A stretch of DNA of 64,000 bases from Candidatus Thorarchaeota archaeon (GTDB lineage: Archaea > Asgardarchaeota > Thorarchaeia > Thorarchaeales > Thorarchaeaceae). The stretch is from the NCBI GenBank assembly GCA_021498125.1, contig JAIZWL010000002.1, forward strand, positions 157,980 to 221,979. The letters run 5' to 3'. The translations under genes and the position numbers were made by a program. The stretch's first letter is position 1; the number at the start of each line of letters is the position of its first letter. Shown in pieces: positions 16,757 through 25,197 of this stretch. The notes beneath the pieces are model-generated. The model worked only from the letters and a program-made list of their open reading frames with translations. It ran no database searches and was not told the origin of the DNA.

Positions 16757-16884
16757 TAGTTTCACCTATAATTTGTTATGAATCAATATGCGCATATTGA
16801 TTCATAAAAACTCTTTGGAACGGTCATAACAACAACCATCTTTATCTTCAGTAAAGAACAGTGAATAGTCGGAAGTGTCAAAAT

Positions 16885-18102
16885 ATGGGTTTTAGTGTTG
16901 GGATTGTTGGAAAACCGTCATGCGGCAAGACATCGTTTACCAATGCCGCATGCATGACGGATTTCAAAATTGGAAGCTACCCATTCACTACAATCGAGGC
17001 AAATGTGGGAGTAGCTCATGTCAGAAGTCAATGTGCATGTACTGACTTCGGAGTAAAGGACAATCCAAAAAACTCGATCTGCATAGATGGCATTAGGCTA
17101 ATTCCAATCAAACTAATAGATGTGGCAGGTCTCGTTCCAGGAGCCCACAAAGGTCGGGGTATGGGCAATCAATTTCTTGATGACCTTCGTCAGGCCGACG
17201 TGTTAATTCACATTGTTGATGCTAGTGGATCCCTTGATGCAGAGGGGCAAGAGGTCCCTGCGGGGAGTTACGATCCTGTAGAGGATGTAAAGTTTCTAGA
17301 GGAGGAAATAACGGAGTGGATTCTTGCCATAATCACGAGTGATTGGCGAAGAATCACGGGGCGAGTCAGAGCCGAAGGGGCAAAGCTGGATGAGTTATTA
17401 GTAGAAAAGCTCTCGGGCCTGAAGATATCACGCAAACATATTTTGAAAGCATTGAGAGAAGCAGACCTAAAACCTGAAACCTCGGACAAGTGGAGCGATG
17501 AGGAACTGAAAAAATTCGCACGTGCTCTACAACGAGTGGCCAAACCAATCATCATAGCAGCCAACAAAATCGACAGACCTGGAGCATATGAGAATTTTGA
17601 ACGGCTGAGAGAGACGTTCCCAGACCTGCTGATCGTACCAGTTAGTGCTCTTGCAGAGAAGGTCTTGAAAGATTTGGATAAAAAAGGGATAATCAAATAC
17701 ATTCCGGGAAGCAAGGATTTCGAAATCATTGAGAGAGAGAAACTGAAATCACAAGAGCTGGCGCAACTTGAGAAGTTGAAAGAGGGCATCCTGAAAAAAT
17801 ATGGGGGAACCGGAGTACAACGCGTTCTAAACGATGCGGTATTTGGATTTCTTCATATGATCACAGTCTATCCAGTTCATGATGCAAACACATTGAGCGA
17901 TAGTGATGGCAATGTGCTCCCTGATGTCTATCTTGTCCCTGAAGGAACAACAGCAAAGGAATTTGCCGGTGTCATCCATACCGACTTGATGGAGAGCTTC
18001 ATTCATGCAATTGATGCTCGGACAAAGATGCGAATCTCTGACAAACATGTCCTCAAAGACCGCGATGTCATAAAAATTGTCAGTGCAAAGGGATCAAAGT
18101 AA
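16885..18102 (+). CDS. OBG-family GTPase (archaeal YchF/Ola1-like) with TGS domain
   Basis: 405 residues from the ATG at 16885; a GTG 24 bases upstream is possible. GIVGKPSCGKTSF is the P-loop, DVAGLVPGAHKGRGMGNQFLDDLR the G3 plus family-specific region, and ANKIDRPGA the G4. The C-terminal YPVHDANTLSDSDG...VLKDRDVIKIVSAKGSK is the TGS domain. The Cys-rich stretch after switch I (CACTDFG) matches the archaeal subgroup. These translation-associated GTPases bind ribosomes; exact role unknown. Confidence 0.92.
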   Translation: MGFSVGIVGKPSCGKTSFTNAACMTDFKIGSYPFTTIEANVGVAHVRSQCACTDFGVKDNPKNSICIDGIRLIPIKLIDVAGLVPGAHKGRGMGNQFLDDLRQADVLIHIVDASGSLDAEGQEVPAGSYDPVEDVKFLEEEITEWILAIITSDWRRITGRVRAEGAKLDELLVEKLSGLKISRKHILKALREADLKPETSDKWSDEELKKFARALQRVAKPIIIAANKIDRPGAYENFERLRETFPDLLIVPVSALAEKVLKDLDKKGIIKYIPGSKDFEIIEREKLKSQELAQLEKLKEGILKKYGGTGVQRVLNDAVFGFLHMITVYPVHDANTLSDSDGNVLPDVYLVPEGTTAKEFAGVIHTDLMESFIHAIDARTKMRISDKHVLKDRDVIKIVSAKGSK

Positions 18103-18111
18103 TCCAGACTA

Positions 18112-18648
18112 TCAATTCATCTTTGATCCAAGGGACCAATATTCTCCAGAGAGAGGGATATAGGTAAATAATTTGGCCAAAGAAACATCAAGGTGCCCTT
18201 CACCAGTCAGAAGATCATCATCAATATGAACAGCAACAACCTTCGCAATGAAGAGATCATGCGCACCAAGATGGAGTATGTTAGTTATCGTACATTCAAT
18301 ATTGACGGGGCATTCTTTAATCATGGGACTGCCCACTTTTGTTGATGGGAACTCGGTGAACCGACATTCTCTAAACTTATCATAGTCACGACCAGATTTT
18401 GTGCCACAGAAGATAACCGACTCCAGTTGGTCGGAAGAGGGGATATTAAGCACAAAGTCATGGGCTTTTTTCAGAAGTTCATAACTGTAGCGGCTCGGCC
18501 GAATTCCTACTGCGACAGTGGGAGGATCACTACAGATATTTGCAATCCAAGACAATGTGATAATGTTTGAACTGTCACCAGATTTAACGCTCAATAGAAC
18601 AACAGGAGCCGGAATGACTGCCGTCGATGGTTCCAATTCTTGTTTCAT
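18112..18648 (-). CDS. Flavin reductase-like domain protein
   Basis: 178 residues from the ATG at 18646-18648. Strand pattern PAPVVLLSVKSGDSSNIITLSWIANICSDPPTVAVGIRPSRYSYELL is the FMN-binding core of the flavin reductase/flavoredoxin family, with the NIPSSDQLE segment next. Convergent with the YchF gene (9 bp gap) and divergent from serA. Probably reduces FMN or transfers electrons from it; partner unknown. Confidence 0.87.
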   Translation of the reverse strand: MKQELEPSTAVIPAPVVLLSVKSGDSSNIITLSWIANICSDPPTVAVGIRPSRYSYELLKKAHDFVLNIPSSDQLESVIFCGTKSGRDYDKFRECRFTEFPSTKVGSPMIKECPVNIECTITNILHLGAHDLFIAKVVAVHIDDDLLTGEGHLDVSLAKLFTYIPLSGEYWSLGSKMN

Positions 18649-18755
18649 ATGCAAAAGTGAGCGAAACGTGTTTATCAACTAGTGGTTTCGTCATATTTAA
18701 GACCAAGCTATGTACGCGCTCGTGTGAACTCGAAATCCCAGTTGGAGGCAACAGA

Positions 18756-19667
18756 ATGGCACGAGTATTAGTAGCTGATCCAATCGCGGAATCCGCAGTA
18801 AAGAAGATGGCCGATGCAGGACTTGATGTCGTCATAAGAGATCAAGATACCGACGGTGCAATTGTAGAACAAATCAAAGGTTTTGATTGTATCATTGTTC
18901 GCAGTGCAACCAAGGTCACAAAGGAGGTCATTGATGCAGCAGACAAGCTTCGTCTAGTTGTTCGCGCAGGAGTAGGTCTCGATAATGTTGATCAAGAAGC
19001 TGCCAAAGCAAAGGGAGTCAAGGTCATGAACACACCTGAGGCCCCTACTGTGTCAGTAGCCGAGATGGTATTTGCACATATGTTTACACTTGCAAGAAAC
19101 ATGACACTCGCTGACAGCTCGATGAAGGATGAGCGGTGGGAGAAGAAGAAGCTGAAAGGCGTTGAGCTCTGGCAGAAGACTATTGGTATTATTGGATTTG
19201 GTCGTATCGGCCAAGAAGTGGCAAGAAGAGCCAATGCCTTTGGAATGCATGTTCTTGCGTATGATGTTGTTGATATTGACTCCGTATGCAAGGATCTTGG
19301 TGCAAAGAGATCTAGCCTTGAAGAAATTCTCAAAGAGGCAGATTATATCACACTTCATGTCCCATTAATCCCTCAGACAAGAGGAATGATTGGTGAAAAA
19401 GAATTCAAGATGATGAAGAAAACAGCATTCATTGTTAATACTTCTCGAGGAGGGGTCATTGATGAAAGGGCACTCCTCAAGGCCCTCGAGGAGGGAGAGA
19501 TTGCTGGTGCAGGGTTGGATGTATTTGAAGCCGAGCCTCCAACTGACTGGAGCCTGATAAAACATCCAAAACTTGTCGCAACACCACATCTTGCTTCAAC
19601 TACAGTTGAGGCCCAGGCCAGAGTTGGCGAACTGACTGCTGAAAAGGTCATCAATGAACTCACATAA
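18756..19667 (+). CDS. serA: D-3-phosphoglycerate dehydrogenase, short form
   Basis: 303 residues from the ATG at 18756, seven bases after GGAGG. N-terminal and C-terminal substrate-binding halves flank a Rossmann domain (GIIGFGRIGQEVARRANAFGM). Catalytic Arg is in NTSRGGVIDE, Glu in AGLDVFEAEPP, His in ATPHLASTT. It lacks the ACT regulatory domain of long SerA. It should oxidise 3-phosphoglycerate for serine synthesis; a related 2-hydroxyacid dehydrogenase specificity is not excluded. Confidence 0.85.
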   Translation: MARVLVADPIAESAVKKMADAGLDVVIRDQDTDGAIVEQIKGFDCIIVRSATKVTKEVIDAADKLRLVVRAGVGLDNVDQEAAKAKGVKVMNTPEAPTVSVAEMVFAHMFTLARNMTLADSSMKDERWEKKKLKGVELWQKTIGIIGFGRIGQEVARRANAFGMHVLAYDVVDIDSVCKDLGAKRSSLEEILKEADYITLHVPLIPQTRGMIGEKEFKMMKKTAFIVNTSRGGVIDERALLKALEEGEIAGAGLDVFEAEPPTDWSLIKHPKLVATPHLASTTVEAQARVGELTAEKVINELT

Positions 19668-19775
19668 ACTAATTCGAAATGAGTGACTAATCGCTATATC
19701 TTTAAGGAAACAGGGATGGCAGAGAAACAATTCAAGCTCATAAAGAGTATTGAATTCTGCCATTCCTTTGTGTTG

Positions 19776-19789
19776 GCGGATACGTCCGC
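19776..19789 (+). promoter_or_regulatory. GCGGA-TACG-TCCGC hairpin in the L15e leader
   Basis: A perfect 5-bp stem closed by a UACG (UNCG-class) tetraloop, about 70 bases before the L15e start. TTGGC and GCCAA flank it and could extend a second helix. It may mediate ribosomal-protein autoregulation (inference). Confidence 0.45.
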
Positions 19790-19858
19790 ATGGGATGTGG
19801 CCAAATAGGCTGAACCAAAAACACAGAAGAGCGATACACAGCAAAGGAAGGAATTACT

Positions 19859-20437
19859 TTGGCGTACAAACAAATGAATGAAGTCTGGATTAAGGAGCAA
19901 AAGGAACGCTCTGAAATTGTCAGAAGTAGACTGATTGTTTGGAGAAAACAGGGGACAATTGTAAGACTCGAGAGACCTACTCGTCTTGGACGTGCCCGCG
20001 AACTTGGCTACAAGGCCAAACAAGGTTACGTGGTTGTCAGAATTAAGACTGGAAGAGGCCCACGAGAAAAACCACGACCCAGAATGGGACGCAAACCACG
20101 TAGTCTCGGTGTCAGAAAATATACTCCACAAAAATCAAGGAAATGGATTGCCGAGGAGCGGGCGGCTCGAAAATTCCCAAACCTTAGAGTTCTCAACTCA
20201 TATTGGGTCGGATCGGACCACAAGTGGGTATTCTATGAAGTAATTCTAGTCGATCCGAACCATCCAGTGATATACAACGACCCCACCATTAATTGGATCT
20301 GCGACCCTACACAGAAAGGAAGGGTACACCGTGGATTAACATCTGCTGGAAAACGGAGCCGAGGCCTTCGGAGAAAGGGTAAAGGCGCCGAGAAGATACG
20401 ACCTTCGTTAGCAGCCCACAAGAATCGTGGTAAATGA
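19859..20437 (+). CDS. rpl15e: 50S ribosomal protein L15e
   Basis: 192 residues. The [28 protein letters not shown] start and the [10 protein letters not shown]...[24 protein letters not shown] core match L15e. TTG start at 19859 behind AAGGAAGGA. First gene of a tight operon with the RNA-binding exosome-associated protein and two RNase P subunits, a common archaeal arrangement. Confidence 0.96.
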   Translation: MAYKQMNEVWIKEQKERSEIVRSRLIVWRKQGTIVRLERPTRLGRARELGYKAKQGYVVVRIKTGRGPREKPRPRMGRKPRSLGVRKYTPQKSRKWIAEERAARKFPNLRVLNSYWVGSDHKWVFYEVILVDPNHPVIYNDPTINWICDPTQKGRVHRGLTSAGKRSRGLRRKGKGAEKIRPSLAAHKNRGK

Positions 20438-20458
20438 GTTGTTGCAAGGAGCTAACAT

Positions 20459-20920
20459 ATGACCTTTGTTGAGAGAGTCGAGGCAAGAGCCTATTCACGA
20501 GCCACAGAGGTGGTCGAACGAGTGAAAAAGGCCATCTTGGCTCTCTTTCCAGAGGAACTTGAAAAGAAAGTGACCATAAAATCGGTCAAAACAGAGGGGC
20601 ATGCGCGAGTCCCAATCATTGTCATTACTGCACAGATCAGAGGGAAACATCAGGCACTTGTTACTCTTGAACATATTATCAAGCAGTTACCTGATGCCGA
20701 TAAACAAGAGATTGCCCATACAATAGAGCAGCGACTCAACGAGAAATGCATTTTATTCTTCAGGTTTGACAAACAAGATGCCTTTAGGGGAGACATCCAT
20801 CTTGCAACTAGACCAGACATGATCAGCGTCAAAGTATATCTGAGAGATCACCCAAAATGCAATAGAAAAGTCGTCATTAAGTTCATTCATGAGACCTTGG
20901 GAATAACGGAGAGAGAATAG
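20459..20920 (+). CDS. RNA-binding protein of COG1325 (exosome-associated)
   Basis: 153 residues. Sequence VERVEARAYSRATEVVERVKKAILALFP...HQALVTLEHIIKQLPDADKQEI fits the archaeal COG1325 family, which lies between L15e and RNase P genes and is predicted to work with the exosome. Mixed alpha/beta with no catalytic motif seen. Start ATG behind AAGGAGCT. Confidence 0.85.
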   Translation: MTFVERVEARAYSRATEVVERVKKAILALFPEELEKKVTIKSVKTEGHARVPIIVITAQIRGKHQALVTLEHIIKQLPDADKQEIAHTIEQRLNEKCILFFRFDKQDAFRGDIHLATRPDMISVKVYLRDHPKCNRKVVIKFIHETLGITERE

Positions 20921-20921
20921 A

Positions 20922-21611
20922 GTGGGAATAGATCTCAACGTTCAGATAGGAAAGAAGGATGTAATCGGGTTCGTGACTATGGCTGAACGTTTGAGTATAG
21001 ACTATATTATTGCTGCAAGGTCTCAAGGGGAGAAGATCTCAACTTCAAATGAACAGGTACAGATACTACCACGTACAGACCTTACAGGTAATACTCTCAA
21101 TGCATTAAGAACGCAGATAAATCAGACACGTAGAAGATCCATTATTGTGGCAGTCCCATTGAAAGGAATTAATATTGCAAATTGGGCAGCTGATGACGCA
21201 AGGATTGATGTGCTTACTCTCACAAGTAGAGAGAGGAAATATGGATTAAAAACGACAACTGCAAAATTGGCCGCGTCTTCGGGTATTGCCCTTGAACTAC
21301 CAATACGACCATTACTGACAAGCATGGGTTTCGAAAGGTCTAAGATTCTAAAGATATATCGTGAGGCGACGACGACCGCACTTGAAGCAGGGATGCAAGT
21401 TGTCTTGTCGAGTGGCGCCCAAATTCCAATCGAGATGAGATCCCCCGCTGCGATAAGGTATATTGGAACGGTTGTGGGTCTAACTAAGAAATATCTACAA
21501 GATGCAGAAAAATGGGCACATAAACGGATTCTCCAAAACATGAGTCGTATGGATAAGGACTTTATAGCGCCGGGAATTAGAATAATCAATCGGGGGGAAC
21601 ACGATTCATGA
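20922..21611 (+). CDS. rnp3: RNase P protein component 3 (Rpp30)
   Basis: 229 residues, GTG start one base after the preceding stop. Alternating strand/helix pattern of the Rpp30 TIM-like barrel with the ARIDVLTLTSRERKYGLKTTTAKLAASSGIALELPI core. It is a protein subunit of the tRNA 5'-processing enzyme. The last 4 bp overlap rnp2. Confidence 0.92.
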   Translation: MGIDLNVQIGKKDVIGFVTMAERLSIDYIIAARSQGEKISTSNEQVQILPRTDLTGNTLNALRTQINQTRRRSIIVAVPLKGINIANWAADDARIDVLTLTSRERKYGLKTTTAKLAASSGIALELPIRPLLTSMGFERSKILKIYREATTTALEAGMQVVLSSGAQIPIEMRSPAAIRYIGTVVGLTKKYLQDAEKWAHKRILQNMSRMDKDFIAPGIRIINRGEHDS

Positions 21612-21928
21612 AACCATACAGGAAACGCTATGTTCGATTTGAACTTGTGATGGAGGGAGATCAAGTTACTGACCAGCAAGTTGTGAATGCCATCAGAAAG
21701 AACTTGATGGGGCTCTACGGTGAGATTGCGGTTGCAGATTCTCGGGTCTATCTTCAGGACTATGATGAAGAGACTGGGCAAGGAGTGATTCAGGTCAACG
21801 AACAGATTTTAGAAAGGGTGTTGGCTGCCGCATCATTAATTTACTCTATCGAGGCAACAAAAATATCATTTATCCCAAAGACAACTTCGGGAACCATTCG
21901 AGCATTATCAAAGAAGCGAATCACGTAG
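21608..21928 (+). CDS. rnp2: RNase P protein component 2 (Pop5/Rpp14)
   Basis: 106 residues. KPYRKRYVRFELVMEGDQ and NLMGLYGEIAVADSRVYLQDYDEETGQGVIQVN match Pop5. It pairs with Rpp30 on RNase P RNA. Starts within the rnp3 stop (ATGA-type overlap) and converges with the JAMM gene with an 8-bp overlap. Confidence 0.92.
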   Translation: MKPYRKRYVRFELVMEGDQVTDQQVVNAIRKNLMGLYGEIAVADSRVYLQDYDEETGQGVIQVNEQILERVLAAASLIYSIEATKISFIPKTTSGTIRALSKKRIT

Positions 21929-22337
21929 TAATACAGGGGATTTCTACAACTATTGTATCAGTAAAATGAAACGCGTTGGAGATCCAAGCACCAGTCAAAT
22001 TACTTGCAATAATCCATACAACGGGGTTTAGTTTCATATATGTCATGTCGGTTGTGGATGGTCGTGGGGGTGCAGGATGAGAATGAAATATCCCAACTAG
22101 TTCGATCTTCTGCTGTTCTGCGCGAATAAGGAGTTCATATTCAGCAGCAGGATCTACTTCAAAACGTGTGGGAGAGTTTGCAATATTCTTCATCGGTTCA
22201 ACCGAGGTCACAATGGCAATACGGTCTTTTAGCACACCAAAGAGAAGCGCAACTGACTCATTTGGAAGACATTGTTCAGCGAGATCATAGAGCGCGGATA
22301 ATTCATCCGAGGGAATATGAATAGCAGAGATGTGCAT
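21921..22337 (-). CDS. JAMM/MPN+ metalloprotease
   Basis: 138 residues. Glu27 (PNESVALL), His85 and His87, Ser94 and Asp97 (HSHPAPPRPSTTD) form the complete JAMM zinc site seen in Rpn11 and archaeal Jamm1. Such enzymes cleave ubiquitin-like modifiers or process SAMP-type proteins. No ubiquitin-like gene is seen next to it, but the TtuA/NcsA protein in this window belongs to a pathway that uses one. Convergent, 8 bp overlapping, with rnp2. Confidence 0.88.
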   Translation of the reverse strand: MHISAIHIPSDELSALYDLAEQCLPNESVALLFGVLKDRIAIVTSVEPMKNIANSPTRFEVDPAAEYELLIRAEQQKIELVGIFHSHPAPPRPSTTDMTYMKLNPVVWIIASNLTGAWISNAFHFTDTIVVEIPCITT

Positions 22338-22350
22338 TATTCAAAACGCC

Positions 22351-22788
22351 TCAGAATGGAGATTTCACCGTTTCGAGGACAATACAGGTCTCTACTTCTC
22401 CGACACCAGGTACTTTTCCAAGACGACGCTCAAGAAAATCACGCAATTGCCCTAGGTCGTTCACTGTGACTTTAAGCATTAGCCCACAGGCGCCGTCAAG
22501 AAAATAGGCCTCATCGACTTCGTCATAGTTTCGGACAGTTTCCGCAATGATCGTTGCCTGTTTCATCATCGCCTTGACACGGATCATAGCACAAATGTGA
22601 CGGCCCATTTTCAGAGGATCAAGAACAACTGTAAACTGTTTAATGACACCTTCCTTCCGCAAACGTCTAACACGCCGCCGAACGGTGACCTCCGTCTTGC
22701 CCACAACTCCAGCAATGTCTGAAAAGGACATACGTCCATCCTGCTGTAAGAGGGAGATGATTTTTTTGTCGGTCTCATCAAGTTCCAC
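22351..22788 (-). CDS. Lrp/AsnC family transcriptional regulator
   Basis: 145 residues: N-terminal winged helix (ELDETDKKIISLLQQDGRMSFSDIAGVVGKTEVTVRRRVRRLRKEGVI) and C-terminal RAM ligand/oligomerisation domain (ICAMIRVKAM...YDEVDEAYFLDGACGLMLKVTV). Standard length. It lies 13 bp upstream of the JAMM gene on the same strand, so they may be co-transcribed. Confidence 0.92.
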   Translation of the reverse strand: MELDETDKKIISLLQQDGRMSFSDIAGVVGKTEVTVRRRVRRLRKEGVIKQFTVVLDPLKMGRHICAMIRVKAMMKQATIIAETVRNYDEVDEAYFLDGACGLMLKVTVNDLGQLRDFLERRLGKVPGVGEVETCIVLETVKSPF

Positions 22789-22928
22789 AGGTTCGACCTC
22801 TCTGGGTACACATTATTTGTTGTGGCCCCAAAGCACAGATGCGCGTATTCGTACATATACCTTCCGAAATGTGTACGAAGTCATTAATCAAAACACCCTT
22901 GCTGCGTGAAGACAAACATAATATCCCG

Positions 22929-23750
22929 TTATAAAATCTGTAACTCTTTTGTCAGGATACGCTCCTCTTGACTCGACATTACAATATAGAGCTCGATATG
23001 ATCCAAGAGCTGGGGCGCACTTCTAATTTTCTTTTCTAAAAGTTCTTGTATTTGGAATATCCCAGAGGCATTACTCATCTCAATCTCGATCCGAACTGTC
23101 TTGTTGGTCCCCCGTTTAATACGTACACGACGGATTGCCATAGCTGAGGCGGAATGAATATTCACACTGCCAGCCTCAAATGGAATTCTGGCTCGACCAG
23201 AGGTCATATCAAGAGCATCAGCCACACCAACCACTCCAGCCTCGATCGTTGTGGGGCGGATGAGTTTATCGTGCGCATAAATGGCATGAAGGACATGGCC
23301 TCTAACATGTACTTGTTTGTGCTTGTCATCAGGGTATATAGACTCAAGAAGTCGTTCAACTATGGGGGTTGCCAGAAAGACGGAAAATTCATTGTGTTGT
23401 TCCCGATGAACGCTCATCCCGATATCATGTAAATAGCAGCCAAGAAGGACTATCAATTGGGCATCTTGAAATGTGCCAGTTTCTTCTTGGACTATAGTAG
23501 GTTGAACCTTTGCACTAAGCTTGTCAAGTAGTTCAATCCCGTTTTTTGTGACGATCAATGAATGGATATGGCCATGGTCGCTATAGCCAAGTCTGTCAAT
23601 AGCCATTCGATTGGTATCTTCTAGTACTGTCTGAACCTCAAGATTAGACTCTAATGCGTCAAAGGCGGTCAAGCATAATGGATTCTTCTTGAACAGCCGA
23701 CGCACTCTATCACTCAGTGTAGCTCGCGAGTGCTTTTGTTGCTTTGCCAT
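22929..23750 (-). CDS. HD-domain phosphohydrolase
   Basis: 273 residues. HGHIHSLIVTKNGIELL and LGCYLHDIGMSVHREQH hold the H...HD metal-binding residues, and VADALDM is the third Asp element. The C-terminal part (IRRVRIKRGTNKTVRIEIEM) is a beta domain seen in archaeal HD proteins of unknown substrate. A nucleotide phosphohydrolase activity is likely but unspecified. ATG start with AGGTG nearby. The upstream region to tRNA-Leu is 150 bp. Confidence 0.85.
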   Translation of the reverse strand: MAKQQKHSRATLSDRVRRLFKKNPLCLTAFDALESNLEVQTVLEDTNRMAIDRLGYSDHGHIHSLIVTKNGIELLDKLSAKVQPTIVQEETGTFQDAQLIVLLGCYLHDIGMSVHREQHNEFSVFLATPIVERLLESIYPDDKHKQVHVRGHVLHAIYAHDKLIRPTTIEAGVVGVADALDMTSGRARIPFEAGSVNIHSASAMAIRRVRIKRGTNKTVRIEIEMSNASGIFQIQELLEKKIRSAPQLLDHIELYIVMSSQEERILTKELQIL

Positions 23751-23902
23751 TTTTTCACCTCTAAATTATTTCGCACATTTGGCTATCTACATTGTTATAG
23801 GGGCTCCTAATTATAGAACTACAAATGTATACTTGCACTATCAAAACATGATGCACATATGAGAACAAGTGGCGTATCTAAAAAGTAGTGGAAAGATGGA
23901 AG

Positions 23903-24019
23903 TGGTGCGGAGGGCGAGATGTATTCAGCAAGGGGATCACCCTACGCTTTTGAACTCGCGAACTTCTACAAGACCAGATCCTAAGTCTGGCGCCTTTGAC
24001 CTGGCTTGGCAACCTCCGC
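23903..24019 (-). tRNA. tRNA-Leu (UAG) with an intron in the T loop
   Basis: Reading the minus strand: acceptor GCGGAGG/CCTCCGC, A, encoded CCA. D arm GCCAAGCCAGGTCAAAGGC, anticodon stem CCAGA/TCTGG with TAG anticodon and a long variable arm. The T arm GCGAG-TTCAAAT-CTCGC is complete only if about 29 bases are removed between TTCAA and AT. GTTC pairs with GAAT and AGC with GCT, leaving AAA and ACA bulges, a good bulge-helix-bulge splice site. Mature length would be about 85 plus CCA. Confidence 0.92.
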
Positions 24020-24049
24020 ATGGTATATTGAAAAGTGGCAACCAAAGTC

Positions 24050-24058
24050 GTTTAAAAG
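24050..24058 (-). promoter_or_regulatory. TATA box of tRNA-Leu
   Basis: Minus-strand CTTTTAAAC about 31-39 bases upstream of the tRNA 5' end. Confidence 0.5.
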
Positions 24059-24087
24059 ATTACCATATTGAGAAGAAGAAGAGCAAG

Positions 24088-24222
24088 TTACTCCTTAACT
24101 TCCCAGAGATTACTGCACCGTGGGCAGCGATACGTCTTTTTGTATCCGCCACTACTCAAAGGTTCACGCTTTACAAGAGCAATATCTTTGTTCCCGCATC
24201 TTGGACAAGTCACATCTGTCAT
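24088..24222 (-). CDS. 44-residue zinc-ribbon protein
   Basis: Short reading frame from ATG (24220-24222) to TAA (24088-24090). Two Cys pairs, TCPRCGNK and YRCPRCSNLWEVKE, 24 residues apart, form a classic zinc ribbon like that of TFS or ribosomal zinc proteins. A GGTG lies 12 bases upstream of the ATG. The codon pattern and intact cysteines support a real gene of a size that is easily missed. It is divergent from S3ae and lies upstream of tRNA-Leu on the same strand. Partner unknown. Confidence 0.75.
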   Translation of the reverse strand: MTDVTCPRCGNKDIALVKREPLSSGGYKKTYRCPRCSNLWEVKE

Positions 24223-24428
24223 AACTTAGTACACCAAGTATAAACATTTGAAATGACATATCTAATTTGTTATGGGGGAGAATAGCAAGTAGAAGCGCGT
24301 ATCTTTAACCACGTCACAATGTTTTTATTCGCCTCGTAAGATGTCGCGCAGACCCCTAAGGCTGACCATAGGTGGTCGTGTTATTCTCTGGACTTGAAAT
24401 CAATGTCCAGTAAGAGCGTGATGAACAG

Positions 24429-25076
24429 ATGTCTTCAAGAAGCAGACAAGCAGCGGCCCGAACCCGTGACAAGTGGCGAGAGAAAGTATGGTACCAGATT
24501 CTGGCACCGGAATATTTTGACAACAAAGAGATAGGTCTCACACTGGCCAGCAATCCCGAACTATTGATAGGCCGCACCGTCCAACCCACGCTCTATGACA
24601 TCACAACTAATTTCGATCAGATACATGTCAAGTTAAAATTTAAAATCGTGGACATCGTTGGTCAGCAGGCAAAGACAATATTTCATGGCCATGAGTGGAG
24701 TTCGGACTATTTGAGAGGCCTAGTCCGAAGAGGGACATCTCGAATTGATTGGATCGGCCCTATTCTCACAAAAGATGACTATCTGATGAGAATCTCAGTC
24801 ATTGTCTTCACAACAACAAGGGCAAAGACAAGCCAAGAGAAAGCCGTTCGAAAAACAGTAGAGAGTGTCATTCGGGCTCATGCAAAGAAACATACATTCA
24901 ACGAACTTGTTCAGAAAGTCGTTCTTGGGGAGCTTGCTCAAGAGGTTAGAGAACAAGTCAAGGTGATCATCCCAATTAGACAGTGTGAGATTCGTAAGAG
25001 TAAGGTGCTCAAGGGACCCGAAGAGGTCAAAGCACGACGCGCCAGACTCAGACGGGGAACGGCCAAATCACAATAA
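24429..25076 (+). CDS. rps3ae: 30S ribosomal protein S3Ae (eS1)
   Basis: 215 residues. RDKWREKVWYQILAPEYFDNKEIGLTLASNPELLIGRTV matches the S3Ae N-terminus; the core GHEWSSDYLRGLVRRGTSRIDWI and ends in a basic tail. Monocistronic, with a T-rich promoter-like tract (TTTTTATT) about 100 bp upstream. Confidence 0.96.
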   Translation: MSSRSRQAAARTRDKWREKVWYQILAPEYFDNKEIGLTLASNPELLIGRTVQPTLYDITTNFDQIHVKLKFKIVDIVGQQAKTIFHGHEWSSDYLRGLVRRGTSRIDWIGPILTKDDYLMRISVIVFTTTRAKTSQEKAVRKTVESVIRAHAKKHTFNELVQKVVLGELAQEVREQVKVIIPIRQCEIRKSKVLKGPEEVKARRARLRRGTAKSQ

Positions 25077-25197
25077 AGTTTGGTCATTTAAAGAGAGATG
25101 CACGTGGAGCCGATAGAGGCTCCACTTATTTCTTGATATCTGAAAGATTATATGGCCGAGTGAAACTCACACCGCCACCTCAGTCAGGTGGAGTGAG

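Noticed and set aside
17268-17789. 173-codon open frame antisense to the YchF-type GTPase
   Set aside because: It mirrors a gene with full family motifs; no SD and its translation is Ser-rich low-complexity.
21122-21781. 219-codon antisense frame over rnp3/rnp2
   Set aside because: The sense genes carry clear RNase P motifs and the antisense translation has no domain.
23869-24243. 124-codon plus-strand frame
   Set aside because: It runs over tRNA-Leu and the zinc-ribbon gene, both clear on the minus strand.
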